Below, piece after piece: positions 50,652 through 61,900 of a stretch of 64,000 nucleotides of DNA. The notes under the pieces are model-generated. The model saw only the letters and a program-made list of their open reading frames with translations, was not told the origin of the DNA and did not search any database. Every line of letters begins with the position of its first letter. Positions within the stretch are counted from its first letter, which is position 1. Source of the DNA: Panagrolaimus kolymaensis. Its lineage: Eukaryota; Nematoda; Chromadorea; Rhabditida; Panagrolaimidae. A program made the translations under genes and the position numbers. The DNA lies in assembly GCA_028622995.1 (NCBI GenBank), contig JAJQJQ010000023.1, forward strand, positions 1 to 64,000, given 5' to 3'.

Positions 50652-52580
50652 CTAATTAATTATTTCCTTGTAAACATAATTTTTAACTTTATTATTCAAT
50701 CGCTGTTGCCCAAAATATATTTTTAATGCAGACCATCGTTTTACACGTGAACATGCAACGTACATTTGCCCATGGTTAAAAACATCCTTTCGCAAATCAA
50801 TTCCAACCATTTCAAATGTTTGACCTTGGCTTTTGTTAATAGTCATGGCAAACGCAATCTTTACTGGGAATTGCCTTCTTGCTAATGTAAATGGATAATT
50901 TTCTTCGTTATAAAGAAGAATTCGATGGATCATAACAATATCGTTCTTTTTATCACCAGTTAAAATTTTACATTGTAATGTGTTGTTCATTAATCCAATA
51001 ACCAAAAGCCTTGTTCCATTACATAATCCTTCAGCTTGACTGAGGTTTCTAATGAGCATAATAACTGTATTTTTCCGCAAACGTAGTTCATGAGGTGGTA
51101 ATGATGGAGGATTTAAGCTGTTTAAATATTCTTGGGTTAAAAGTTCTTGTAAAGCTTCACCTTCGATTGCCGAATCGATGCTACTATAAATTTTTTCGCC
51201 TTCTGCAGGTAACATTGCAACTACTTCATTGTTTAATTCATCAACATCTGCATTTCTTGACGAAAGAATAGCTGAATTTGAAACATCGTTAAAACGATTC
51301 TGTCTTATTAAAGTTCCATAAACTTCTTCGACTAAATCGTTTTCAGTAATAAATTCTGTAGGAATTTCAAAATTGTCATTTTCATCATTAACTTTCCCTT
51401 CGCCGATTTTTAACAAATATTCCGCAAATTCAGTTTCTTCTGCATCAGCACGCATATTTTGGTGTAATTTAAATTGTTCAAAACTTTTCCAGAGATTACT
51501 AAATTTTATTGATAGGTTAACACATTCTGAGCGAGTGCCATTTTTTCAGACAGGTAATAATTGACGAAAGTCACCACCAAGTATAACAATTTTACCACCA
51601 AATGGTTCGTCAATTTTGGTAAAATCTCGCAATGTTCGATCCATGATTTCTAAAGCATATCGAGGTGCCATTGGGGTTTCATCACAAATGAAAACATCTG
51701 TATTTTTCAAATTTTCGGCTAGTTTTGTTTTTGGGGTTAAAATTGTATTTGAGTCTGAATAAAGAGGAGCCGGCAATCCTATTGTTTTATGTACAGTTTT
51801 CCCACCTGGTAATAAAATTGCTGCAATGCCGGTAAAAGCCATAGTTTGAACTTTTTTACCTTTGACCCTTAACAAATGCCACAATGTTTTATAAACATAA
51901 GTTTTTCCAGATCCTCCTGGGCCATCAAGATAATAAAGTTTTTGGGAAATTTCATTGACGTTTTCGCTTGCATTTAAAACTTTATTAACGATTTCTTTTT
52001 GTTTGTCGTTCATTGTAGCAAACATTTGTTCACCGATAGCTTGATCACACGAAGAGTCATAGCGGTCATATTCTTCATCAAAAGTAAGATTTTGGTTCAT
52101 TGTTGGGAAATTGGCTATTGATTTATCTTCATTTTCTAATAATCTGGCAATCTCTCGATAAGCTTTTTGGATAGCAATTTCCATTGGCATTGATATTGCA
52201 AAATCTTCAGCCATGTCTTCTTTAAACTCTTCCCAAAGATCTTGTGGTGCTAATGGTGAGCAATGAATTAAAAGGCGTATAAATAATGATCGCATTTGGT
52301 ATGGCATTAGTGAAACACTGGCTTCTGAAAGAACTCGATACCATTCTTTGTCGTCTTCTACTAAACCTAATTCAAGACATGCTTCAGTGAATGTTTGGCA
52401 AATTTTTTCATCAACAGTCTTTAATTCATCAAAACTTGTGGCTCCTTTAACATGATTTAAAAGGATTCGAAAGTGGAATAGTTCTTGATTTGTGGGAGAA
52501 ACGGTGTACATTCTTCCGAGATTTTTAAAAGCACCTTTGCGTGTATTCCATTGATATTTATATACATCGCTTTTGTAATG
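50652..52580 (-). pseudogene. Helitron-type Pif1 DNA helicase, N-terminally truncated, with in-frame TGA
   Basis: The frame is open from 52580 (after a TAA at 52583-52581) to the stop at 50652, except for one TGA at 51548-51546. From Met at 52511 it spans 618 residues plus the internal stop at codon 322. SF1B/Pif1 motifs occur in order: NDKQ (168), Walker A GPGGSGKT (197-204), FTGIAA (226-231), Walker B ICDE (275-278), GGDFRQLLPV (312-321). After the TGA, in the same frame, come QNMRA (350-354), TINKSQGQT (557-565) and YVACSRV (584-590). Codons upstream of Met (YKYQWNTR..NLGR) continue the pattern seen before the helicase domain in Helitron proteins, so the true N-terminus, including the Rep/HUH nuclease, is missing. 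Pif1 helicases unwind DNA 5' to 3', and in Helitrons drive strand displacement. The single stop could be a CGA-to-TGA transition, paired small indels, or a recoding site. Almost all other motifs are intact, so decay is recent. Confidence 0.88.
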
Positions 52581-52612
52581 TTAAATAATTTTTTTTACAT
52601 TATAAGGCAAAT

Positions 52613-52620
52613 TTTTTATA
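52613..52620 (-). promoter_or_regulatory. Candidate TATA box upstream of the helicase frame
   Basis: TATAAAAA on the minus strand, about 105 nt before Met at 52511. Two further TATATA-type motifs lie at 52636-52655. If used, transcription would begin inside the element, yielding only the helicase part. Confidence 0.3.
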
Positions 52621-52663
52621 CACTTTTCTTTTTACCTATATAAAGCTATATAAAAAGCCTTCT

Positions 52664-52915
52664 TTGGTATATTTGGATCTTTTGGGTATTTGGATGATTT
52701 TGGGTATTTGGGTCCTATGGCATCTATGGATAACTCAAAATAAACAACCGCTCATCGCTGCTTCTTTTTTATGCAATGGAAAGCATCATTCCTTTTCATT
52801 TGCGCATTATTCATTTTTTTATGCTAATTTTTTCATTTTTTTTATAAACTTTCCCATGCATCGTTTCCAGTTACAAACGAAATAACATACACACAATCAA
52901 AATTACTAGGAAGGA
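52664..52915 (-). repeat. 5' terminal region of element 2 (Helitron 5' end)
   Basis: Homologous to 49548-49809. On the minus strand it begins TCCTTCCTAGTAATTTTG directly after host A. The TC start and conserved ~250 bp fit a Helitron 5' end. The plus-strand reading frame across it is not conserved with the other copy and is not a gene. Confidence 0.75.
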
Positions 52916-55900
52916 TAATATATTTAATAATAAATAATTAAAAGAAAAAAACTTTGAAAAAAAAAATTCTAATTCAAAACTTAAAAATTTGAATATTTAA
53001 TGTTGGTTTTTAAATTTCAAAGCCACATAACTCGATTTGAGCCTTATCTTTTACTAAAGAAATATGTTACCGATTTTGTAGCTTTTTATGTGATTTATCA
53101 CTTGTGATAAACAAAGTTTTTTATAAGTTTCATTACTTATGATTTTGGAATTTTTTTTCCTTTATCAAAACATTTTTTGCTTTAAGTTTAATTTTTGGTT
53201 GCTTCCAAATCGTCACCAAAGGATGCGTTTGGAAAAATATCATTGAAAATGGATGTAAAAATACATAAAAAATCATAAAAATAAAGCACTTTTCTTTTGC
53301 AATTTTTTTTCTAATTCAATAAGTTTTAAATTCGATTAAATTGTCTCAATGCTTCATAAATAATTAATCGATCACAGTTGAGGTTCATCCAGCGGGGGGA
53401 ATCCAAAATCCTCTTGGCATTATTTCTTATAAAATATAAGAAAAATATTTGGAACAAAAAATCCATATCTCCAATTCAATCCCTAATTCAAAACGAGATT
53501 CATTAATTTCTTGCATCAAAGCTTGAAGCAAGTGTTTATAAAATTTATGGATTACAGTTGAGGTTCATCCAGCGGGGGGAATCCAAAATCCTCTTGGCAT
53601 TATTTCTTATAAAATATAAGAAAAATATTTGGAACAAAAAATCCATATCTCCAATTCAATCCCTAATTCAAAACGAGATTCATTAATTTCTTGCATCAAA
53701 GCTTGAAGCAAGTGTTTATAAAATTTATGGATTACAGTTGAGGTTCATCCAGCGGGGGGAATCCAAAATCCTCTTGGCATTATTTCTTATAAAATATAAG
53801 AAAAATATTTGGAACAAAAAATCCATATCTCCAATTCAATCCCTAATTCAAAACGAGATTCATTAATTTCTTGCATCAAAGCTTGAAGCAAGTGTTTATA
53901 AAATTTATGGATTACAGTTGAGGTTCATCCAGCGGGGGGAATCCAAAATCCTCTTGGCATTATTTCTTATAAAATATAAGAAAAATATTTGGAACAAAAA
54001 ATCCATATCTCCAATTCAATCCCTAATTCAAAACGAGATTCATTAATTTCTTGCATCAAAGCTTGAAGCAAGTGTTTATAAAATTTATGGATTACAGTTG
54101 AGGTTCATCCAGCGGGGGGAATCCAAAATCCTCTTGGCATTATTTCTTATAAAATATAAGAAAAATATTTGGAACAAAAAATCCATATCTCCAATTCAAT
54201 CCCTAATTCAAAACGAGATTCATTAATTTCTTGCATCAAAGCTTGAAGCAAGTGTTTATAAAATTTATGGATTACAGTTGAGGTTCATCCAGCGGGGGGA
54301 ATCCAAAATCCTCTTGGCATTATTTCTTATAAAATATAAGAAAAATATTTGGAACAAAAAATCCATATCTCCAATTCAATCCCTAATTCAAAACGAGATT
54401 CATTAATTTCTTGCATCAAAGCTTGAAGCAAGTGTTTATAAAATTTATGGATTACAGTTGAGGTTCATCCAGCGGGGGGAATCCAAAATCCTCTTGGCAT
54501 TATTTCTTATAAAATATAAGAAAAATATTTGGAACAAAAAATCCATATCTCCAATTCAATCCCTAATTCAAAACGAGATTCATTAATTTCTTGCATCAAA
54601 GCTTGAAGCAAGTGTTTATAAAATTTATGGATTACAGTTGAGGTTCATCCAGCGGGGGGAATCCAAAATCCTCTTGGCATTATTTCTTATAAAATATAAG
54701 AAAAATATTTGGAACAAAAAATCCATATCTCCAATTCAATCCCTAATTCAAAACGAGATTCATTAATTTCTTGCATCAAAGCTTGAAGCAAGTGTTTATA
54801 AAATTTATGGATTACAGTTGAGGTTCATCCAGCGGGGGGAATCCAAAATCCTCTTGGCATTATTTCTTATAAAATATAAGAAAAATATTTGGAACAAAAA
54901 ATCCATATCTCCAATTCAATCCCTAATTCAAAACGAGATTCATTAATTTCTTGCATCAAAGCTTGAAGCAAGTGTTTATAAAATTTATGGATTACAGTTG
55001 AGGTTCATCCAGCGGGGGGAATCCAAAATCCTCTTGGCATTATTTCTTATAAAATATAAGAAAAATATTTGGAACAAAAAATACATATCTCCAATTCAAT
55101 CCCTAATTCAAAACGAGATTCATTAATTTCTTGCATCAAAGCTTGAAGCAAGTGTTTATAAAATTTATGGATTACAGTTGAGGTTCATCCAGCGGGGGGA
55201 ATCCAAAATCCTCTTGGCATTATTTCTTATAAAATATAAGAAAAATATTTGGAACAAAAAATCCATATCTCCAATCCAATCCCTAATTCAAAACGAGATT
55301 CATTAATTTCTTGCATCAAAGCTTGAAGCAAGTGTTTATAAAATTTATGGATTACAGTTGAGGTTCATCCAGCGGGGGGAATCCAAAATCCTCTTGGCAT
55401 TATTTCTTATAAAATATAAGAAAAATATTTGGAGCAAAAAATCCATATCTCCAATTCAATCCCTAATTCAAAATGAGATTCATTAATTCCTTGCATCAAA
55501 GCTTGAAGCAAGTGTTTATAAAATTTATGGATTACAGTTGAGGTTCATCCAGCGGGGGGAATCCAAAATCCTCTTGGCATTATTTCTTATAAAATATAAG
55601 AAAAATATTTGGAACAAAAAATCCATATCTCCAATTCAATCCCTAATTCAAAATGAGATTCATTAATTCCTTGCATCAAAGCTTGAAGCAAGTGTTTATA
55701 AAATTTATGGATTACAGTTGAGGTTCATCCAGCGGGGGGAATCCAAAATCCTCTTGGCATTATTTCTTATAAAATATAAGAAAAATATTTGGAACAAAAA
55801 ATCCATATCTCCAATTCAATCCCTAATTCAAAACGAGATTCATTAATTTCTTGCATCAAAGCTTGAAGCAAGTGTTTATAAAATTTATGGATTACAGTTG

Positions 55901-58900
55901 AGGTTCATCCAGCGGGGGGAATCCAAAATCCTCTTGGCATTATTTCTTATAAAATATAAGAAAAATATTTGGAACAAAAAATCCATATCTCCAATTCAAT
56001 CCCTAATTCAAAATGAGATTCATTAATTCCTTGCATCAAAGCTTGAAGCAAGTGTTTATAAAATTTATGGATTACAGTTGAGGTTCATCCAGCGGGGGGA
56101 ATCCAAAATCCTCTTGGCATTATTTCTTATAAAATATAAGAAAAATATTTGGAACAAAAAATCCATATCTCCAATTCAATCCCTAATTCAAAACGAGATT
56201 CATTAATTTCTTGCATCAAAGCTTGAAGCAAGTGTTTATAAAATTTATGGATTACAGTTGAGGTTCATCCAGCGGGGGGAATCCAAAATCCTCTTGGCAT
56301 TATTTCTTATAAAATATAAGAAAAATATTTGGAACAAAAAATCCATATCTCCAATTCAATCCCTAATTCAAAACGAGATTCATTAATTTCTTGCATCAAA
56401 GCTTGAAGCAAGTGTTTATAAAATTTATGGATTACAGTTGAGGTTCATCCAGCGGGGGGAATCCAAAATCCTCTTGGCATTATTTCTTATAAAATATAAG
56501 AAAAATATTTGGAACAAAAAATCCATATCTCCAATTCAATCCCTAATTCAAAACGAGATTCATTAATTTCTTGCATCAAAGCTTGAAGCAAGTGTTTATA
56601 AAATTTATGGATTACAGTTGAGGTTCATCCAGCGGGGGGAATCCAAAATCCTCTTGGCATTATTTCTTATAAAATATAAGAAAAATATTTGGAACAAAAA
56701 ATCCATATCTCCAATTCAATCCCTAATTCAAAACGAGATTCATTAATTTCTTGCATCAAAGCTTGAAGCAAGTGTTTATAAAATTTATGGATTACAGTTG
56801 AGGTTCATCCAGCGGGGGGAATCCAAAATCCTCTTGGCATTATTTCTTATAAAATATAAGAAAAATATTTGGAACAAAAAATCCATATCTCCAATTCAAT
56901 CCCTAATTCAAAACGAGATTCATTAATTTCTTGCATCAAAGCTTGAAGCAAGTGTTTATAAAATTTATGGATTACAGTTGAGGTTCATCCAGCGGGGGGA
57001 ATCCAAAATCCTCTTGGCATTATTTCTTATAAAATATAAGAAAAATATTTGGAACAAAAAATCCATATCTCCAATTCAATCCCTAATTCAAAACGAGATT
57101 CATTAATTTCTTGCATCAAAGCTTGAAGCAAGTGTTTATAAAATTTATGGATTACAGTTGAGGTTCATCCAGCGGGGGGAATCCAAAATCCTCTTGGCAT
57201 TATTTCTTATAAAATATAAGAAAAATATTTGGAACAAAAAATCCATATCTCCAATTCAATCCCTAATTCAAAATGAGATTCATTAATTCCTTGCATCAAA
57301 GCTTGAAGCAAGTGTTTATAAAATTTATGGATTACAGTTGAGGTTCATCCAGCGGGGGGAATCCAAAATCCTCTTGGCATTATTTCTTATAAAATATAAG
57401 AAAAATATTTGGAACAAAAAATCCATATCTCCAATTCAATCCCTAATTCAAAACGAGATTCATTAATTTCTTGCATCAAAGCTTGAAGCAAGTGTTTATA
57501 AAATTTATGGATTACAGTTGAGGTTCATCCAGCGGGGGGAATCCAAAATCCTCTTGGCATTATTTCTTATAAAATATAAGAAAAATATTTGGAACAAAAA
57601 ATCCATATCTCCAATTCAATCCCTAATTCAAAACGAGATTCATTAATTTCTTGCATCAAAGCTTGAAGCAAGTGTTTATAAAATTTATGGATTACAGTTG
57701 AGGTTCATCCAGCGGGGGGAATCCAAAATCCTCTTGGCATTATTTCTTATAAAATATAAGAAAAATATTTGGAACAAAAAATCCATATCTCCAATTCAAT
57801 CCCTAATTCAAAACGAGATTCATTAATTTCTTGCATCAAAGCTTGAAGCAAGTGTTTATAAAATTTATGGATTACAGTTGAGGTTCATCCAGCGGGGGGA
57901 ATCCAAAATCCTCTTAGCATTATTTCTTATAAAATATAAGAAAAATATTTGGAACAAAAAATCCATATCTCCAATTCAATCCCTAATTCAAAACGAGATT
58001 CATTAATTTCTTGCATCAAAGCTTGAAGCAAGTGTTTATAAAATTTATGGATTACAGTTGAGGTTCATCCAGCGGGGGGAATCCAAAATCCTCTTGGCAT
58101 TATTTCTTATAAAATATAAGAAAAATATTTGGAACAAAAAATCCATATCTCCAATTCAATCCCTAATTCAAAACGAGATTCATTAATTTCTTGCATCAAA
58201 GCTTGAAGCAAGTGTTTATAAAATTTATGGATTACAGTTGAGGTTCATCCAGCGGGGGGAATCCAAAATCCTCTTGGCATTATTTCTTATAAAATATAAG
58301 AAAAATATTTGGAACAAAAAATCCATATCTCCAATTCAAGCCCTAATTCAAAACGAGATTCACTAATTTTTAAGCTTGATACATGTGTTAATCAAAAAAA
58401 GTTCATCGATTGAGATACTTCCAATGGACGGAGCTCAAAATCCTCTTGGGAATAATTTTAATATATTTAATAATAAATAATTAAAAGAAAAAAACTTTGA
58501 AAAAAAAAATTCTAATTCAAAACTTAAAAATTTGAATATTTAATGTTGGTTTTTAAATTTCAAAGCCACATAACTCGATTTGAGCCTTATCTTTTACTAA
58601 AGAAATATGTTACCGATTTTGTAGCTTTTTATGTGATTTATCACTTGTGATAAACAAAGTTTTTTATAAGTTTCATTACTTATGATTTTGGAATTTTTTT
58701 TCCTTTATCAAAACATTTTTTGCTTTAAGTTTAATTTTTGGTTGCTTCCAAATCGTCACCAAAGGATGCGTTTGGAAAAATATCATTGAAAATGGATGTA
58801 AAAATACATAAAAAATCATAAAAATAAAGCACTTTTCTTTTGCAATTTTTTTTCTAATTCAATAAGTTTTAAATTCGATTAAATTGTCTCAATGCTTCAT

Positions 58901-61900
58901 AAATAATTAATCGATAACAGTTGAGGTTCATCCAGCGGGGGGAATCCAAAATCCTCTTGGCATTATTTCTTATAAAATATAAGAAAAATATTTGGAACAA
59001 AAAATCCATATCTCCAATTCAATCCCTAATTCAAAACGAGATTCATTAATTTCTTGCATCAAAGCTTGAAGCAAGTGTTTATAAAATTTATGGATTACAG
59101 TTGAGGTTCATCCAGCGGGGGGAATCCAAAATCCTCTTGGCATTATTTCTTATAAAATATAAGAAAAATATTTGGAACAAAAAATCCATATCTCCAATTC
59201 AATCCCTAATTCAAAACGAGATTCATTAATTTCTTGCATCAAAGCTTGAAGCAAGTGTTTATAAAATTTATGGATTACAGTTGAGGTTCATCCAGCGGGG
59301 GGAATCCAAAATCCTCTTGGCATTATTTCTTATAAAATATAAGAAAAATATTTGGAACAAAAAATCCATATCTCCAATTCAATCCCTAATTCAAAACGAG
59401 ATTCATTAATTTCTTGCATCAAAGCTTGAAGCAAGTGTTTATAAAATTTATGGATTACAGTTGAGGTTCATCCAGCGGGGGGAATCCAAAATCCTCTTGG
59501 CATTATTTCTTATAAAATATAAGAAAAATATTTGGAACAAAAAATCCATATCTCCAATTTAATCCCTAATTCAAAACGAGATTCATTAATTTCTTGCATC
59601 AAAGCTTGAAGCAAGTGTTTATAAAATTTATGGATTACAGTTGAGGTTCATCCAGCGGGGGGAATCCAAAATCCTCTTGGCATTATTTCTTATAAAATAT
59701 AAGAAAAATATTTGGAACAAAAAATCCATATCTCCAATTCAAGCCCTAATTCAAAACGAGATTCACTAATTTTTAAGCTTGATACATGTGTTAATCAAAA
59801 AAAGTTCATCGATTGAGATACTTCCAATGGACGGAGCTCAAAATCCTCTTGGGAATAATTTTAATATATTTAATAATAAATAATTAAAAGAAAAAAACTT
59901 TGAAAAAAAAAATTCTAATTCAAAACTTAAAAATTTGAATATTTAATGTTGGTTTTTAAATTTCAAAGCCACATAACTCGATTTGAGCCTTATCTTTTAC
60001 TAAAGAAATATGTTACCGATTTTGTAGCTTTTTATGTGATTTATCACTTGTGATAAACAAAGTTTTTTATAAGTTTCATTACTTATGATTTTGGAATTTT
60101 TTTTCCTTTATCAAAACATTTTTTGCTTTAAGTTTAATTTTTGGTTGCTTCCAAATCGTCACCAAAGGATGCGTTTGGAAAAATATCATTGAAAATGGAT
60201 GTAAAAATACATAAAAAATCATAAAAATAAAGCACTTTTCTTTTGCAATTTTTTTTCTAATTCAATAAGTTTTAAATTCGATTAAATTGTCTCAATGCTT
60301 CATAAATAATTAATCGATAACAGTTGAGGTTCATCCAGCGGGGGGAATCCAAAATCCTCTTGGCATTATTTCTTATAAAATATAAGAAAAATATTTGGAA
60401 CAAAAAATCCATATCTCCAATTCAATCCCTAATTCAAAACGAGATTCATTAATTTCTTGCATCAAAGCTTGAAGCAAGTGTTTATAAAATTTATGGATTA
60501 CAGTTGAGGTTCATCCAGCGGGGGGAATCCAAAATCCTCTTGGCATTATTTCTTATAAAATATAAGAAAAATATTTGGAACAAAAAATCCATATCTCCAA
60601 TTCAAGCCCTAATTCAAAACGAGATTCACTAATTTTTAAGCTTGATACATGTGTTAATCAAAAAAAGTTCATCGATTGAGATACTTCCAATGGACGGAGC
60701 TCAAAATCCTCTTGGGAATAATTTTAATATATTTAATAATAAATAATGAAAAGAAAAAAACTTCTGAAAAAAAAAATTCTAATTCAAAACTTAAAAATTT
60801 GAATATTTAATGTTGGTTTTTAAATTTCAAAGCCACATAACTCGATTTGAGCCTTATCTTTTACTAAAGAAATATGTTACCGATTTTGTAGCTTTTTATG
60901 TGATTTATCACTTGTGATAAACAAAGTTTTTTATAAGTTTCATTACTTATGATTTTGGAATTTTTTTTCCTTTATCAAAACATTTTTTGCTTTAAGTTTA
61001 ATTTTTGGTTGCTTCCAAATCGTCACCAAAGGATGCGTTTGGAAAAATATCATTGAAAATGGATGTAAAAATACATAAAAAATCATAAAAATAAAGCACT
61101 TTTCTTTTGCAATTTTTTTTCTAATTCAATAAGTTTTAAATTCGATTAAATTGTCTCAATGCTTCATAAATAATTAATCGATAACAGTTGAGGTTCATCC
61201 AGCGGGGGGAATCCAAAATCCTCTTGGCATTATTTCTTATAAAATATAAGAAAAATATTTGGAACAAAAAATCCATATCTCCAATTCAATCCCTAATTCA
61301 AAACGAGATTCATTAATTTCTTGCATCAAAGCTTGAAGCAAGTGTTTATAAAATTTATGGATTACAGTTGAGGTTCATCCAGCGGGGGGAATCCAAAATC
61401 CTCTTGGCATTATTTCTTATAAAATATAAGAAAAATATTTGGAACAAAAAATCCATATCTCCAATTCAATCCCTAATTCAAAACGAGATTCATTAATTTC
61501 TTGCATCAAAGCTTGAAGCAAGTGTTTATAAAATTTATGGATTACAGTTGAGGTTCATCCAGCGGGGGGAATCCAAAATCCTCTTGGCATTATTTCTTAT
61601 AAAATATAAGAAAAATATTTGGAACAAAAAATCCATATCTCCAATTCAATCCCTAATTCAAAACGAGATTCATTAATTTCTTGCATCAAAGCTTGAAGCA
61701 AGTGTTTATAAAATTTATGGATTACAGTTGAGGTTCATCCAGCGGGGGGAATCCAAAATCCTCTTGGCATTATTTCTTATAAAATATAAGAAAAATATTT
61801 GGAACAAAAAATCCATATCTCCAATTCAATCCCTAATTCAAAACGAGATTCATTAATTTCTTGCATCAAAGCTTGAAGCAAGTGTTTATAAAATTTATGG

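Larger units (their letters stand above)
47281..52915 (-). mobile_element. Composite of two head-to-tail Helitron-like elements
   Basis: A single 5,635-bp insertion in a satellite linker. Read on the minus strand it starts TCCTTCCTAG at 52915, after host A, and ends TTCTTGCCTAG at 47281, before host T. TC...CTRR ends inserted between A and T, with a GC hairpin just inside the 3' end, are the classical Helitron signature. A second internal 3' end (49815-49842) followed by a second 5' end (49806-49809 and rightward homology) shows two elements in tandem. Cargo is a Pif1 helicase relic, an OB-fold gene and two small genes, all on the minus strand. No Rep/HUH nuclease motif is visible, so the composite looks non-autonomous. 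TAA is present on both sides (47278-47280 and 52916-52918) where uninterrupted linkers have it once. Confidence 0.82.
49815..52915 (-). mobile_element. Helitron-like element 2 (5'-proximal; Pif1 helicase cargo)
   Basis: About 3.1 kb. The minus-strand 5' end is TCCTTCCTAGTAATTTTG at 52915 and the 3' end is hairpin plus CTAG at 49842-49815. Contents in transcription order are a ~250-bp terminal region, the helicase relic (52580-50652), and a small multi-exon gene (50524 to about 49915). A full Helitron protein has an N-terminal Rep/HUH domain before the helicase; here only the helicase portion remains, so this is an internally deleted derivative. Confidence 0.75.

Noticed and set aside
47281..52915. 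Cut-and-paste DNA transposon with CTAG terminal inverted repeats
   Set aside because: CTAG is itself palindromic, and the ends are otherwise different. The 3' hairpin, A/T insertion site and Pif1 helicase fit a Helitron; no transposase is present.
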